DNA of 64,000 nt from Qipengyuania gaetbuli (GTDB taxonomy: Bacteria > Pseudomonadota > Alphaproteobacteria > Sphingomonadales > Sphingomonadaceae). Shown in pieces: positions 9,446 to 19,848 of this stretch. Position 1 is the stretch's first letter; each line of letters opens with the position of its first letter. Where the stretch lies: contig NZ_JAIUZO010000002.1 of NCBI RefSeq assembly GCF_020171365.1, forward strand, positions 1,364,001 to 1,428,000, in the 5' to 3' direction. Position numbers and translations under genes: made by a program. Below the pieces are notes generated by a model. The model did not search any database and was not told the origin of the DNA. It saw nothing but the letters and a program-made list of their open reading frames with translations.

Positions 9446-9466
9446 TTGCGTTTACGTAAACGTCAA
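9446..9466 (-). promoter_or_regulatory. Palindromic operator/promoter of etfBA (LiuR-like candidate)
   Basis: A perfect 14-base palindrome CGTTTACGTAAACG lies at 9449-9462, flanked by TTG and CAA to give a near-perfect larger dyad. Read on the minus strand, TTGACG could be a -35 with TAGGTG 17 bases on as a weak -10, so the dyad would fall in the spacer, where MerR-family activators bind. Reconstructed LiuR regulons in Proteobacteria include etfBA and use a similar TTTACG-rich palindrome. Assigning LiuR is inference. Confidence 0.55.
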
Positions 9467-9536
9467 GCTGTGACGGGGTCAGTCCTTGCTTAGACAAGAC
9501 AGGCGGAGAGCGAGTGTTCCCCGCGCCTTAAACTTG

Positions 9537-9568
9537 AAGGGCGGACCCTGTCGCCAGAGCCCGCCCTT
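9537..9568 (-). terminator. Hairpin terminator downstream of sucC
   Basis: Stem AAGGGCGG (9537-9544) / CCGCCCTT (9561-9568) with a 16-base loop, 31 bases after the sucC stop on the minus strand. The following U-tract is weak (CAAGTTTA), so termination may be partial. Confidence 0.6.
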
Positions 9569-9598
9569 GGTAATCTTCCAGTGCCTTCAGGCAGCCCC

Positions 9599-10798
<1,200 letters not shown>

Positions 10799-10919
10799 GT
10801 CGGGCTTTCGTCCTTCGCGTAATGGCGCGGCTGGAGGGATAGAGAGTCGCGTGGGCGCATAAGCATGTCTGGCGGCGCTTGAAAAGTGCGACTTTCGGGT
10901 GCAGGGGCGCACGCCATCC

Positions 10920-11702
10920 ATGATCGACGACAAGCGACTCGAATCGATCGTCTCCGAAGCGGGGCGGATCGCACTCGACCTCTGGCCGGGGGCGGGTGCC
11001 GACGTGCGCATCTGGGAGAAGACTCCCGGCAGTCCCGTGTGCGAGGCGGACCTCGCCGTCGACACCTTCCTGAAGCGCGAACTGGGCGCACTCTTACCCT
11101 CGGCAGGCTGGCTGTCCGAAGAGACGGCAGATGATCCCGCCCGGCTCGAACGCGATCTCATCTGGCTGGTCGATCCGATCGACGGGACCCGCGATTTCAT
11201 TCGCGGCAGGGCCGGCTGGGCCGTGTCGGTCGCGCTGATTTCGAACGGCCGTCCGCTGATCGGCTCGCTCTGCGCGCCCGCCCGGGGCGAGGTATGGCAG
11301 GCCGTCGCAGGCAAGGGCGCGACGCGCAACGGCGCGAAGCTGGAGGCATCGAACCGGCTCGAGTTCGCAGGCGCGCGCGTGCCTGCTGCCGACCTGATGA
11401 AGCAGGACCGGATACTGACCAAGGTCGACCAGCCCAATTCCATCGCCCTGCGCATCGCGATGGTCGCCGCCGATGAGGCGGATCTCGTGGCGACCCTGCG
11501 CTGGGGTTTCGAATGGGATATTGCCGCTGCTGCGCTCGTCGCGCGAGAAGCAGGGGCAGCCGTGTCCGATGCGTTCGGCCGCAAGCTCGATTACAACAAG
11601 CGCGACCCGCGCGCCTTCGGCCTCATCGCCAGCGCGCCGGGCATTCACGGCGCCACAGTCGATCACCTGTCAGACCGCGCCGCGACGTTCTCGCGCGCAT
11701 AG
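10920..11702 (+). CDS. Inositol monophosphatase family protein, CysQ-like 3'(2'),5'-bisphosphate nucleotidase
   Basis: A 260-residue magnesium-dependent phosphatase. Metal-binding motifs are visible: GWLSEET (about 61-67), the core [12 protein letters not shown] with DPIDGT at residues 85-90, and the C-terminal [16 protein letters not shown]. The order and spacing fit the CysQ branch, which removes phosphate from PAP/PAPS in sulfur assimilation; a histidinol or inositol phosphatase cannot be excluded. The ATG at 10920 is preferred; a GTG at 10899 is possible. It is divergent from sucC (121 bases between them) and followed by a strong terminator. Confidence 0.8.
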   Translation: MIDDKRLESIVSEAGRIALDLWPGAGADVRIWEKTPGSPVCEADLAVDTFLKRELGALLPSAGWLSEETADDPARLERDLIWLVDPIDGTRDFIRGRAGWAVSVALISNGRPLIGSLCAPARGEVWQAVAGKGATRNGAKLEASNRLEFAGARVPAADLMKQDRILTKVDQPNSIALRIAMVAADEADLVATLRWGFEWDIAAAALVAREAGAAVSDAFGRKLDYNKRDPRAFGLIASAPGIHGATVDHLSDRAATFSRA

Positions 11703-11734
11703 AAAAAGGGACCGGGTTCGACCCGGCCCCTTCC
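11703..11734. terminator. Bidirectional terminator between cysQ-like gene and ompA-like gene
   Basis: Stem centred on CCGGGTTCGACCCGG with flanking AAGGG / CCCTT pairing. The minus strand ends in TTTTT, the plus strand in CCCCTTCC. It lies between two convergent genes, immediately after the plus-strand stop. Confidence 0.75.
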
Positions 11735-11764
11735 TCTGCGACACTATCCGAAGGGCTCGGCTCT

Positions 11765-12457
11765 TCAGTTGCCCTGTTGGGCGGCTTCGACGTCTTGCTG
11801 GTCGAAGGGGATGATCTTGATTTCGACGCGGCGGTTGAGCGGCTCGTTGACGTTGTCGCCGGTCTGCACTGCAAGGCGCGTTTCGCCGAAACCCATCCAG
11901 CGGATGCGCGACGAGCTGACACCGCGCGAGGTCAGGTAGTTGGCAACGGCCTGCGCGCGCTGTTCCGAAAGGCGCTGGTTGAAGTCCGAAGCGCCGACCG
12001 TGTCGGTATAGCCGTACACGTCGATCAGGCTGTTGGGATACTGGACCAGGTTCGCCGCGACATTGTCGAGCGTGCGGCGGAAGGTCTCGTTGATGTTGGA
12101 GCTGCCGGTGGCGAAGGTAACGCCGTTCGGCAGGTTGACGAGAATCGCCTCGCCGCCATCGGTTTCGGTCACATCGACGCCTGAACCGGCGGTCTGTTCC
12201 TTCAGTTCCTTGATCTGCTGGTCCATGCGGTAGCCGACGTAACCGCCAGCTGCGCCGCCTGCGACCGCGCCGACGATACGGCCGGTCTTGCCGCCGATGA
12301 CGCCGCCCAGCAGGCCGCCGGCAACCGCGCCGCCGAGACCGCCGAGGACGGTGCGCGAAACCTTCTGCTCACCCGTATTCGGGTCGGTGACGCAGGCCGA
12401 GGTGCCCATCAGGGCCACTGCCGAGAAACCTGCGAGGAAAATGCGTGATTTTTTCAT
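11765..12457 (-). CDS. OmpA family lipoprotein with glycine-zipper region (YiaD-like)
   Basis: A 230-residue outer-membrane lipoprotein. A signal peptide ends at a cysteine in MGTSACV (residue 22; the lipobox is not ideal because the -3 residue is T). Residues about 37-80 form a glycine-zipper segment (GGLGGAVAGGLLGG and GAVAGGAAGGYVGYRMD). The C-terminal OmpA-like peptidoglycan-binding domain (about 105-220) has DVYGYTDTVGASDFNQRLSEQRA and NRRVEI. It probably tethers the outer membrane to peptidoglycan. A candidate EcfG promoter lies about 100 bases upstream, suggesting stress induction. Confidence 0.88.
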   Translation of the reverse strand: MKKSRIFLAGFSAVALMGTSACVTDPNTGEQKVSRTVLGGLGGAVAGGLLGGVIGGKTGRIVGAVAGGAAGGYVGYRMDQQIKELKEQTAGSGVDVTETDGGEAILVNLPNGVTFATGSSNINETFRRTLDNVAANLVQYPNSLIDVYGYTDTVGASDFNQRLSEQRAQAVANYLTSRGVSSSRIRWMGFGETRLAVQTGDNVNEPLNRRVEIKIIPFDQQDVEAAQQGN

Positions 12458-12555
12458 ATGTCGTTCCCCTTGTCAGAGTGCGGCACCGGCCTCTTGTTCT
12501 TTCCTGCCGGAACCGCGCATGGCGGGACGCGCCCACCAGCGCCTCTGAAGCTTCT

Positions 12556-12580
12556 AACAAGCGAACCGCCTACGTGTTCC
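12556..12580 (-). promoter_or_regulatory. Candidate EcfG-type promoter of the ompA-like gene
   Basis: On the minus strand GGAAC (12580-12576), a 16-base spacer, then TGTT (12559-12556). This matches the GGAAC-N16/17-CGTT general-stress consensus except for the first base of the -10. It would give a 5' leader of about 90-95 bases. Inference from the motif. Confidence 0.5.
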
Positions 12581-12623
12581 GCGAAGCGCTGGCATGAGGC
12601 CATATTTGTGCTAGCGCAGCAGT

Positions 12624-13949
12624 GTGACACCTTTCCCCTGGACCGACCTTCTCATTATCGCCGGGCTGATCTTGCTCAACGGCGTCTTCGCCATGAGCGA
12701 GCTCGCCATCGTTTCGGCGCGCACCGCGCGGCTGCGTTCGGCCGCCCAGCAGGGCAGCGCCGGCGCGAAGGCCGCGCTGGCGCTCGCTGCCGACCCGGGC
12801 AAGTTCCTCTCGACCGTGCAGATCGGCATCACGCTGGTCGGTATCATTGCCGGTGCCTATTCCGGCGCGAGCCTTGGCGGACCCGTGGGCGAGCGGCTTG
12901 CGGCGCTCGGTGTCCCGACCGACTGGGCCAGCGAAGCCGGCTTCGCGCTGGTCATCGCGCTGACCACCTATTTCAGCCTCGTCATCGGCGAACTCGTCCC
13001 CAAGCAGGTCGCCCTGCGCGCCGCCGTCCCGATTGCGACTGCCATGTCGCTGCCCATGGCCCTGCTGGCGCGCGTGGCAGCACCGCTCGTCTGGCTGCTC
13101 GACACCTCGTCGAGCGTGATCATACGCGCGCTGGGCGTGCGCCCCGCAGGGCAGAGCTCGGTCACGGCGGAAGAACTTCACATGCTGTTCGCCGAAGCGA
13201 CCAAGACCGGCATCATCGAACACGAACAGCACCAGATGCTGGCGGGCGTGGTCCGTCTCGCCCAGCGCCCCGTGCGCGAGGTGATGACGCCGCGGACCGA
13301 TGTCGACTGGCTGGATATCTCGGCCGACGAGGAAGCGATTGCGTCCCTGCTTGCGGAAAGCCCGCATTCGGTCTGGCCGGTTGCCGACGGATCGCCCGAC
13401 AAGGTCGTCGGGCTCGTGCGCGTGCGTGAAATCCTTGCCGCGCAGGTCGCGGGCGAGCCGGTGGTGCTTGCCGACCTGCTGCACCGGGCGGAGGTCGTGC
13501 CCGACCAGCTCGACGCGGTCGATGCGCTGCGCGTCCTGCAGCAGGCCGATGTCGCCATGGCCATGGTGCATGACGAATACGGCCATCTCGACGGAATTGT
13601 CACGCCGGTGGACCTGCTGACCGCGCTGGTCGGCGATTTCGCCAGCGATCAGGACCCGGGCGATGCGCCGGGCATCGTCGAGCGTGCGGATGGCTCGCTA
13701 CTGGTGGCTGGCTCGCTCAGCGCCGATGCGCTCGCCGACCGGCTCGGGCTCGATTACGGCGACGATCGCGAGTTCGCGACCGTGGCGGGATTCGTCCTCG
13801 CCGTGCTCAAGAAGCTGCCGGTCGAAGGCGAATGGTTCGAGGAGCAGGGCTGGCGGTTCGAAGTGGTCGACCTCGACGAACGGCGGATCGACAAATTGCT
13901 CGTCACGTCACTGGGACCGGCAAAACCGGTCGACCAGGACGACGGCTAG
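12624..13949 (+). CDS. HlyC/CorC family membrane protein (DUF21-CBS-CorC domains)
   Basis: A 441-residue protein of the CNNM/CorC family, implicated in magnesium or cobalt homeostasis; older annotation calls it hemolysin. The N-terminal DUF21 domain (about 1-190) has four hydrophobic segments and the opening LILLNGVFAMSELAIVS. A CBS pair follows (about 210-335; motif REVMTPRTDVDWLD and DEYGHLDGIVTPVDLLTALVGD), then a C-terminal CorC/HlyC transporter-associated domain (about 345-430; LDYGDDREFATVAGFVL). The GTG start at 12624 follows from the position of the first membrane helix; no strong ribosome site is seen. It is divergent from the ompA-like gene. Confidence 0.88.
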   Translation: MTPFPWTDLLIIAGLILLNGVFAMSELAIVSARTARLRSAAQQGSAGAKAALALAADPGKFLSTVQIGITLVGIIAGAYSGASLGGPVGERLAALGVPTDWASEAGFALVIALTTYFSLVIGELVPKQVALRAAVPIATAMSLPMALLARVAAPLVWLLDTSSSVIIRALGVRPAGQSSVTAEELHMLFAEATKTGIIEHEQHQMLAGVVRLAQRPVREVMTPRTDVDWLDISADEEAIASLLAESPHSVWPVADGSPDKVVGLVRVREILAAQVAGEPVVLADLLHRAEVVPDQLDAVDALRVLQQADVAMAMVHDEYGHLDGIVTPVDLLTALVGDFASDQDPGDAPGIVERADGSLLVAGSLSADALADRLGLDYGDDREFATVAGFVLAVLKKLPVEGEWFEEQGWRFEVVDLDERRIDKLLVTSLGPAKPVDQDDG

Positions 13950-13991
13950 GTCTGCCGCACCCGCCGCCAAGCGGGTGCGAACATCACTGCA

Positions 13992-14402
13992 TCAGCCGGG
14001 AATGACGGCCTGTGCCGAAGCGCCGTCGCCTTCGGGGGCGGCGACGATGTCGCGCACCACGGTGCCCTTGGCGACCGTGTTGGTGCCCGCGCTACCGACC
14101 GCGCTGCGGATGCCCGGTTCGGGCGTGCCGGCACGATCGAGCACCGAGGTTTCCACGCTGCTGCGCGGAGCCGGACCGCCGAACAGTGCATCGAGTGCCT
14201 GCTCTGCGGCAGTGCCTTCGGCCGGGCGCGGTGCGCCTGGTGCCGGGGGCACGAGGTTGAAGTCCGGCGGCACGACCAGCGGGGCTGCGCGCTGCACGGC
14301 GAATTCGTCGGGACGGTCGCGGTTGAGGAAACCGCCGCTGCCACAGGCGGCGAGCGTGCTCGCGGCTGCGCTCACGAGGGCGATGCGGGTGATAGTCTTC
14401 AT
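13992..14402 (-). CDS. DUF3035 lipoprotein, BamF-type
   Basis: A 136-residue lipoprotein. Signal peptide and lipobox LAACGSGG (cysteine at residue 20) are followed by a proline-rich stretch with APLVVPPDFNLVPP, the DUF3035 signature. In Caulobacter a DUF3035 lipoprotein (BamF) is part of the alphaproteobacterial outer-membrane beta-barrel assembly complex; the role here is by family. The start codon overlaps the lspA stop (ATGA at 14399-14402), so translation is probably coupled to LspA, the peptidase that matures lipoproteins such as this one. Confidence 0.78.
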   Translation of the reverse strand: MKTITRIALVSAAASTLAACGSGGFLNRDRPDEFAVQRAAPLVVPPDFNLVPPAPGAPRPAEGTAAEQALDALFGGPAPRSSVETSVLDRAGTPEPGIRSAVGSAGTNTVAKGTVVRDIVAAPEGDGASAQAVIPG

Positions 14403-14941
14403 GTATTGCTCTCCGCGGCGTCTGCCGGCTTGCCGTCCATCATGTCGTCGACGTCCTTGTCGCGCATGAAGAACGCGCGGGCAAGGATGATAACGACACC
14501 GATGGTGATAGCGGCATCGGCGATATTGAAAATGAGGAAGGGGCGGAATTCCCCGATATGGAAATCGGCGAAGTCGAGGACGTAGCCGAGCTCGTAGCGA
14601 TCCTTGATGTTGCCGAGCGCGCCGCCGAGGATCAGCGACAGGCCGAGAATATCCCCGAACAGCTTCTCGCGGAACATCCAGACGGTGACCAGCAGCGCGA
14701 TCAGTCCGGTCACGCCGACCAGCGCCCAGCGCGTTTCGGGGCTGGTCGCCTCGAACATGCCCAGCGACACGCCATAATTGTGGACGCGGTAGAAATCGAA
14801 GAAGGGCAGCAGGTCGAGCTTGTCGCCCGGCACCTCGAGGCCCAGCGGGCCGTCGACCCACCATTTGGTGAGCTGATCCGCGGCATAGATCGCAAAGGCG
14901 ATGGCGACGCCGATCAGGCGATTGCGCAGGACAGGGGTCAT
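14399..14941 (-). CDS. lspA: Lipoprotein signal peptidase (signal peptidase II)
   Basis: A 180-residue inner-membrane aspartyl protease that cleaves prolipoprotein signal peptides after lipidation. Four membrane helices are visible. Family motifs: VHNYGVSLGMF (53-63), GALGNIKDRYELGYVLDF (108-124) and FNIADAAITIG (138-148). The catalytic dyad is probably D123 and D142, with the 19-residue spacing seen in the family. It overlaps ileS upstream (ATGA at 14938-14941) and the BamF-type gene downstream (ATGA at 14399-14402). The ileS-lspA order is conserved widely in bacteria. Confidence 0.96.
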   Translation of the reverse strand: MTPVLRNRLIGVAIAFAIYAADQLTKWWVDGPLGLEVPGDKLDLLPFFDFYRVHNYGVSLGMFEATSPETRWALVGVTGLIALLVTVWMFREKLFGDILGLSLILGGALGNIKDRYELGYVLDFADFHIGEFRPFLIFNIADAAITIGVVIILARAFFMRDKDVDDMMDGKPADAAESNT

Positions 14942-17832
14942 TGGCCCGCACTCCCGGCAGCATCCATCAGTTCGATCACGTCCTCGCAGCGATCGCACAG
15001 CGCGCCGTCCTCGGGGACCGAGGGAAGCAGGCGCCAGCAGCGGCCGCATTTGTGTTCGCCGGTTCGCGTGACAGTCACGCTGTCGCTATCGCCGCGTGTG
15101 ACTGACGCGGTGATGAACAGTTCGGCGAGGTCTTCGTCGCTGAAGCCTTCCGGAACTGCGGCAGCGGGCACGACCACGTCGGCCTCGAGGCTGGACCGGA
15201 TGGTCTTGTCGCGGCGCAGCGGCTCGATAGCCTCGGTGACCTTTTCGCGAAGCGCCCGCAGCTTGTCCCAGCGCGCGCCGTCGGCGGTGACGCCCGGGAC
15301 CGCCGGCCAGTCGAGCAGGTGCACGCTGCCGCCATCGGGATAGCGCGTGGTCCAGGCCTCTTCCGCGGTGAACACCAGCACCGGCGCGGCATAGCGAACG
15401 AGCGCGTGGAACAGGAGGTCGAGCACGGTGCGATAGGCATTGCGCTTCACGCTATCCGGCCCGTCGCAATAGAGGCAGTCCTTGCGGATATCGAAGTAGA
15501 AGGCCGACAGGTCCTCGTTGCAGAAATCGACCAGCAGGCGGGTGTAGGTGTTGTAGTCGTAGCTTTCGAGCGCGGCCTTCAGCTTGCCGTCGAGATCGGC
15601 CAGCAGCGCGAGGACGTAGCGCTCGAGCTCGGGGATTTCGCCCACATCGCCCATGTCGCCGACGAAGCCGTCGAGCGCGCCGAGCAAATAGCGGAAGGTG
15701 TTGCGCAGGCGACGGTACTGGTCGCCGACACCTTTCAGGATTTCATCGCCGATGCGGTGGTCTTCGGTGAAGTCGACGGAAAGCGCCCACAGGCGGATGA
15801 TGTCCGCGCCGTACTGTTCCATGACCTTCAGCGGGTCGATGGTGTTGCCGAGGCTCTTCGACATCTTCTTACCGGCCGAATCCATGGTGAAGCCATGGGT
15901 CAGCACCGCGTCATAAGGCGCACGGCCGCGGGTGGCGGAGCTTTCGAGCAGGCTCGACTGGAACCAGCCGCGATGCTGGTCGCTGCCTTCGAGATAGAGG
16001 TCTGCGGGCCAGCGCTGGTCGGGCCAGCGGTCGCCTTCGAGCGTGAAGGCATGGGTGCAGCCCGAATCGAACCAGACGTCGAGAATGTCGGTGACCATCT
16101 CGAATTCGTTGGCGTCGTAATCGGGGCCGAGGAATTCGGCCTTGCGGGCCTCGTCCCAGGCATCGACGCCTTGTTGCTTCACCGCTTCGACTACGCGGGC
16201 ATTGACCGCAGGGTCCTGCAGATAGGTCCCGTCGCTACGCACGAAGAGCGTGATCGGCACCCCCCATGCGCGCTGGCGCGAAAGCACCCAGTCGGGGCGG
16301 CCTTCGACCATGGAGCCGATGCGGCGGCGGCCCTTTTCAGGATAGAACTTTACCCGCTCGATCTCGCGCATGGCGATTTCGCGCAGCGTGGAGTGGTCCT
16401 TGCTGGTGAACATCGCGACGGCGGCACCGAAACCTTCGGGTGCAGCAACGTCGAAGTCGCCGGTGTCGAGCGGCTTGTCCATCGGCACGAACCACTGCGG
16501 CGTGCAGCGGTAGATGACCTTGGCCTTCGAACGCCACGAATGCGGGTAGCTATGCTGGTAGTCGTCGCTGGCCGACAGCAGCGCGCCTGCTGCGCGCAAA
16601 TCCGAACAGATCGGGCCGTCGGGCGCGTTGAAAGCCTTGTTGATCACCGCGCGGCGGCGCTCGTCATTTCCACCCAGCCAAGGCCAGTCGTCGCGATAGC
16701 GCCCATCGCCCATGACCGCGAAAACCGGCTCGATGCCGTGCTCGCGGCAGAGCAGGAAGTCGTCCTCGCCATGGTCGGGCGACATATGGACAAGGCCCGT
16801 ACCGCTGTCGGTGGTGACGAAATCGCCCGCGAGCAGCGGACGCGGCTTGGCGTAGAACCCGCCGAGATGGTGCATGGGATGGCGGGCAACGGTTCCGGCG
16901 AGTGCCGGGCCAAAATAGAACTCGATCGTCTCGTAATTCTGTTGGGGGGCACCTTGCGACCTTACGCGATCGCGGAACGCTTCGGAGAGGTCACGAGCTA
17001 CGAGAAACCGACGACCCGTAGGTTCGGCCATTTCGTCTAGCTCGCCGAGCAGAACGTAATCCACCTCTTCGCCATAAGCCAAAGCCTGGTTCACCGGGAT
17101 CGTCCAAGGCGTGGTGGTCCAGATCACCGCATGCGCGCCGACCAGTTCCGGTATCGGCGATTCCACGATCTCGAACGCCACATCGATCTGGGTCGAGGTG
17201 ATATCCTCGTATTCGACCTCAGCTTCGGCCAGCGCGGTTTCCTCGACCGGCGACCACATCACGGGCTTCGATCCGCGATAGAGGTTTCCGGCCTCGACGA
17301 ACTTCATCAGCTCGGCAACGATGGTCGCCTCGCTGTCGAACTGCATGGTGAGGTACGGATTGTCGAAGTCCGCCATCAAGCCCAGGCGCTTCAATTGTTC
17401 ACGCTGCACGTCGACCCAGTGCTGCGCATAGGCGCGGCATTCGGCGCGGAATTCGCTGGCCGGGATTTCGTTCTTGTCGCGCTTTTTCTTGCGGAACTGT
17501 TCCTCGACCTTCCACTCGATCGGCAGGCCGTGGCAGTCCCAGCCGGGCACGAAAGGCGCATCCTTGCCGAGCAGCGTTTGCGAGCGCACCACCATGTCTT
17601 TCAGGATGCGGTTCAGCGCATGGCCGATATGCATGTCGCCATTGGCATAGGGCGGGCCGTCGTGGAGGATGAACTTCTCGCGTCCCGCGCGCGCCTCGCG
17701 CAGCTGGGCATAGAGGTTCTCTTCCTGCCAGCGCGCAAGGATCTGCGGCTCCTTCTGCGGGAGGCCGGCCTTCATGGGAAAATCGGTCTTGGGAAGGAAG
17801 ACCGTGTCTTTGTAATCGCGCTGCTCGGACAT
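14938..17832 (-). CDS. ileS: Isoleucyl-tRNA synthetase
   Basis: A 964-residue class I aminoacyl-tRNA synthetase that charges tRNA-Ile. The ATP-binding signatures are DMHIGHALN (HIGH at 68-71) and KKMSKSLGNT (KMSKS at 656-660). The editing domain (CP1) lies between about 190 and 400. The C-terminus carries a zinc ribbon with cysteines at 929, 932, 946 and 949, typical of the bacterial type. It is the first gene of an ileS-lspA-bamF unit whose members overlap by four bases. A long open frame on the opposite strand is a codon-bias shadow. Confidence 0.98.
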   Translation of the reverse strand: MSEQRDYKDTVFLPKTDFPMKAGLPQKEPQILARWQEENLYAQLREARAGREKFILHDGPPYANGDMHIGHALNRILKDMVVRSQTLLGKDAPFVPGWDCHGLPIEWKVEEQFRKKKRDKNEIPASEFRAECRAYAQHWVDVQREQLKRLGLMADFDNPYLTMQFDSEATIVAELMKFVEAGNLYRGSKPVMWSPVEETALAEAEVEYEDITSTQIDVAFEIVESPIPELVGAHAVIWTTTPWTIPVNQALAYGEEVDYVLLGELDEMAEPTGRRFLVARDLSEAFRDRVRSQGAPQQNYETIEFYFGPALAGTVARHPMHHLGGFYAKPRPLLAGDFVTTDSGTGLVHMSPDHGEDDFLLCREHGIEPVFAVMGDGRYRDDWPWLGGNDERRRAVINKAFNAPDGPICSDLRAAGALLSASDDYQHSYPHSWRSKAKVIYRCTPQWFVPMDKPLDTGDFDVAAPEGFGAAVAMFTSKDHSTLREIAMREIERVKFYPEKGRRRIGSMVEGRPDWVLSRQRAWGVPITLFVRSDGTYLQDPAVNARVVEAVKQQGVDAWDEARKAEFLGPDYDANEFEMVTDILDVWFDSGCTHAFTLEGDRWPDQRWPADLYLEGSDQHRGWFQSSLLESSATRGRAPYDAVLTHGFTMDSAGKKMSKSLGNTIDPLKVMEQYGADIIRLWALSVDFTEDHRIGDEILKGVGDQYRRLRNTFRYLLGALDGFVGDMGDVGEIPELERYVLALLADLDGKLKAALESYDYNTYTRLLVDFCNEDLSAFYFDIRKDCLYCDGPDSVKRNAYRTVLDLLFHALVRYAAPVLVFTAEEAWTTRYPDGGSVHLLDWPAVPGVTADGARWDKLRALREKVTEAIEPLRRDKTIRSSLEADVVVPAAAVPEGFSDEDLAELFITASVTRGDSDSVTVTRTGEHKCGRCWRLLPSVPEDGALCDRCEDVIELMDAAGSAGQ

Positions 17833-17873
17833 AGGTGCTGGCCGTTAGGGGATTTGCGCCGCGCGATAAAGCG

Positions 17874-18929
17874 TCAATCGCGGTTCCTTGCCCTGCGCTG
17901 ATCGAGTGCGGCCTCGCTCGCTTCCCATTCCTCCACCGTGCGATCATCGAAGCTCGGGTAGAGCGCAGGTGCAATGGTAAAGGCATCCTCCACCCAGACA
18001 TAGCCGTTGAAGCTGTCGGGTATCTCGGTCAGCTGCTCGGGCAGGGTGAGGCCGCGGAGGCGGTTCTTGCCGATGGGACCGATCACGATGACCCGCCCGC
18101 CATGGGCTTCCATCCGCGCGATCAGGCGGTTGGGCCAGCCCGGAAAGGCCCATTGGGAGTTGAGCGGCACGAACAATGTCTCGCCCCGGCAGCTCTGCGG
18201 CAGGTAGCCGGTCCAGCCATAGGCGACATAGTCCTTCGAGCACTGCTTTGCGCGCTCCTGGCTCCACGCCCAGGCATCGGGATAGAACTCGCGGATGCGG
18301 TCGATCGGACCCGGATGCCCGTAGAAGCCGTCGCCGGCCTTCACCGGATCGCGGCCCGCCTTGCGCAGTTCTCGGGCGACCAGATCGGCTTCGGCTGGGT
18401 CCTTCGATTTGAAATTGACCATCAGGCGCCCGCGCGGCGGCAGGGCGGCGAGGACTTCGGCGAAGGTGGGCATCGCGCCCTTGAACTTGCCGCGAAACGG
18501 ATGGGTCTTGCCGCCGTCGGCAGTGTAGCCATGGCCGATGTCGAGCGCCTTCAGTTCAGGGAGCGTCGCATCGCGCACTTCGCCCGTGCCTTCGGTCCTG
18601 CAATCGAGCGTCCAGTCGTGGAAGACGACCAGCTCGCCCTCCTTCGTGGGCGCAATGTCCACCTCGACCAGCCAAGCGCCCAGCTTCTGTGCGCGCAGCA
18701 CGCTCTCGATCGTGTTCTCGAGATAGGGATGATAGGGCTCGAAGATCCGGTCGGCGGTGCAGGTGTCGCGCCCCACGCCTGCCTTGTCGTACAGCTGGTA
18801 GAGCCCGCGATGGGCAATCAGCTTGGGCGCGCCGACGGGGTCGGGGGCCAGCCAGCTGGCATTGACGAGACTGAAGACCAGCAGGGCAAGCGCGAAGGCG
18901 AGGCCGCCCCGCTTGAGGTATTTCCTCAT
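17874..18929 (-). CDS. Glycerophosphodiester phosphodiesterase family protein
   Basis: A 351-residue TIM-barrel hydrolase that would release an alcohol from glycerophosphodiesters. An N-terminal hydrophobic segment (about residues 8-27) marks it as exported or membrane-anchored. Catalytic motifs are visible: KLIAHRGLY (HRG at about 40-42), a delayed LENTIESV, VEVDIAPTKEGELVVFHDWTLD (metal-binding E and D, catalytic HD) . The substrate is not determined. Its start overlaps the ribF stop by four bases, placing it last in the ribF-containing operon, and its stop lies 41 bases before ileS. Confidence 0.82.
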   Translation of the reverse strand: MRKYLKRGGLAFALALLVFSLVNASWLAPDPVGAPKLIAHRGLYQLYDKAGVGRDTCTADRIFEPYHPYLENTIESVLRAQKLGAWLVEVDIAPTKEGELVVFHDWTLDCRTEGTGEVRDATLPELKALDIGHGYTADGGKTHPFRGKFKGAMPTFAEVLAALPPRGRLMVNFKSKDPAEADLVARELRKAGRDPVKAGDGFYGHPGPIDRIREFYPDAWAWSQERAKQCSKDYVAYGWTGYLPQSCRGETLFVPLNSQWAFPGWPNRLIARMEAHGGRVIVIGPIGKNRLRGLTLPEQLTEIPDSFNGYVWVEDAFTIAPALYPSFDDRTVEEWEASEAALDQRRARNRD

Positions 18930-19848
18930 CCGAGCAGGGCCTTTGCCCTCTCGCAGTCCTTTTCCATTTGCGCGACCAGTTCATCGAGGCTGTCGAACTT
19001 CGCTTCGCCGCGCAGGAAATGGTGGAACGCCACCTCGATTTCCTGCCCGTAAAGGTCGCCGGAGAAGTCGAAGAAATAGGGCTCGAGCAATTCCTTGGGC
19101 GGTTCGAACTGCGGGCGCACGCCGATATTGGCCGCGCCTTTCAGCACCTCGCCGGTCGACAGGATGCGGCCCGTGACGGCGTAGATGCCGTATTGCGGGC
19201 GCAGGTAATGCTCGATCGACAGGTTCGCGGTGGGATAGCCGATGGTCCGCCCGCGCTTGTCGCCATGTTCGACCACGCCGCGGATCGCGAAGGGGCGAGT
19301 GAGCAGGCGGGCGGCCTCCTGCGGGTCGCCGTCACGCAAGGCGTCGCGCACGCGGCTGGAGGATACGGGCGCGCCCTTTTCCATGACGGCCGCTACCGCG
19401 CGGGCCTCGATACCGACTTCGCGGCCCAGGGTTTCGAGCACTTCGCGATTGCCCCCGCGGCCTTTGCCGAAGGTGAAATCCTCGCCCGTCACCACGCCTG
19501 CCACGCCGAGATGTTCGGCCAGCAGGACCTTCACGAAATCCTCAGCCGTGGTCCCGGCAAGCTCGCCATCGAAATGGAACACCAGCATCGCGGTGGCACC
19601 GGCGGCGAGGTAGAGCTCCTGCCGCTGCTCCAGCGTGGTCAGGCGGAAGGGCGGGGCATCGGGCCGGAAATGGCGCACGGGATGCGGGTCGAAAGTGGCG
19701 ATGATCGAGGGGCGGCCCTCGGCGCGCGCCCAGTCGATCGCTTCCTGCGCCACCGCCTGGTGGCCGAGGTGGAACCCGTCGAAATTGCCGAGCGCTATGA
19801 TCGCTCCGCGCAGCGACTGCGGCAGGGCCTCGCGGTGATCGAGGAACC

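Noticed and set aside
10799..11584. N-terminal extension of the sucC frame on the minus strand
   Set aside because: The frame remains open through the opposite-strand phosphatase gene, but sucC similarity starts at 10798.
15319..17040. 573-residue plus-strand frame opposite ileS
   Set aside because: ileS is unmistakable with HIGH, KMSKS and zinc motifs; the opposite frame has no family features.
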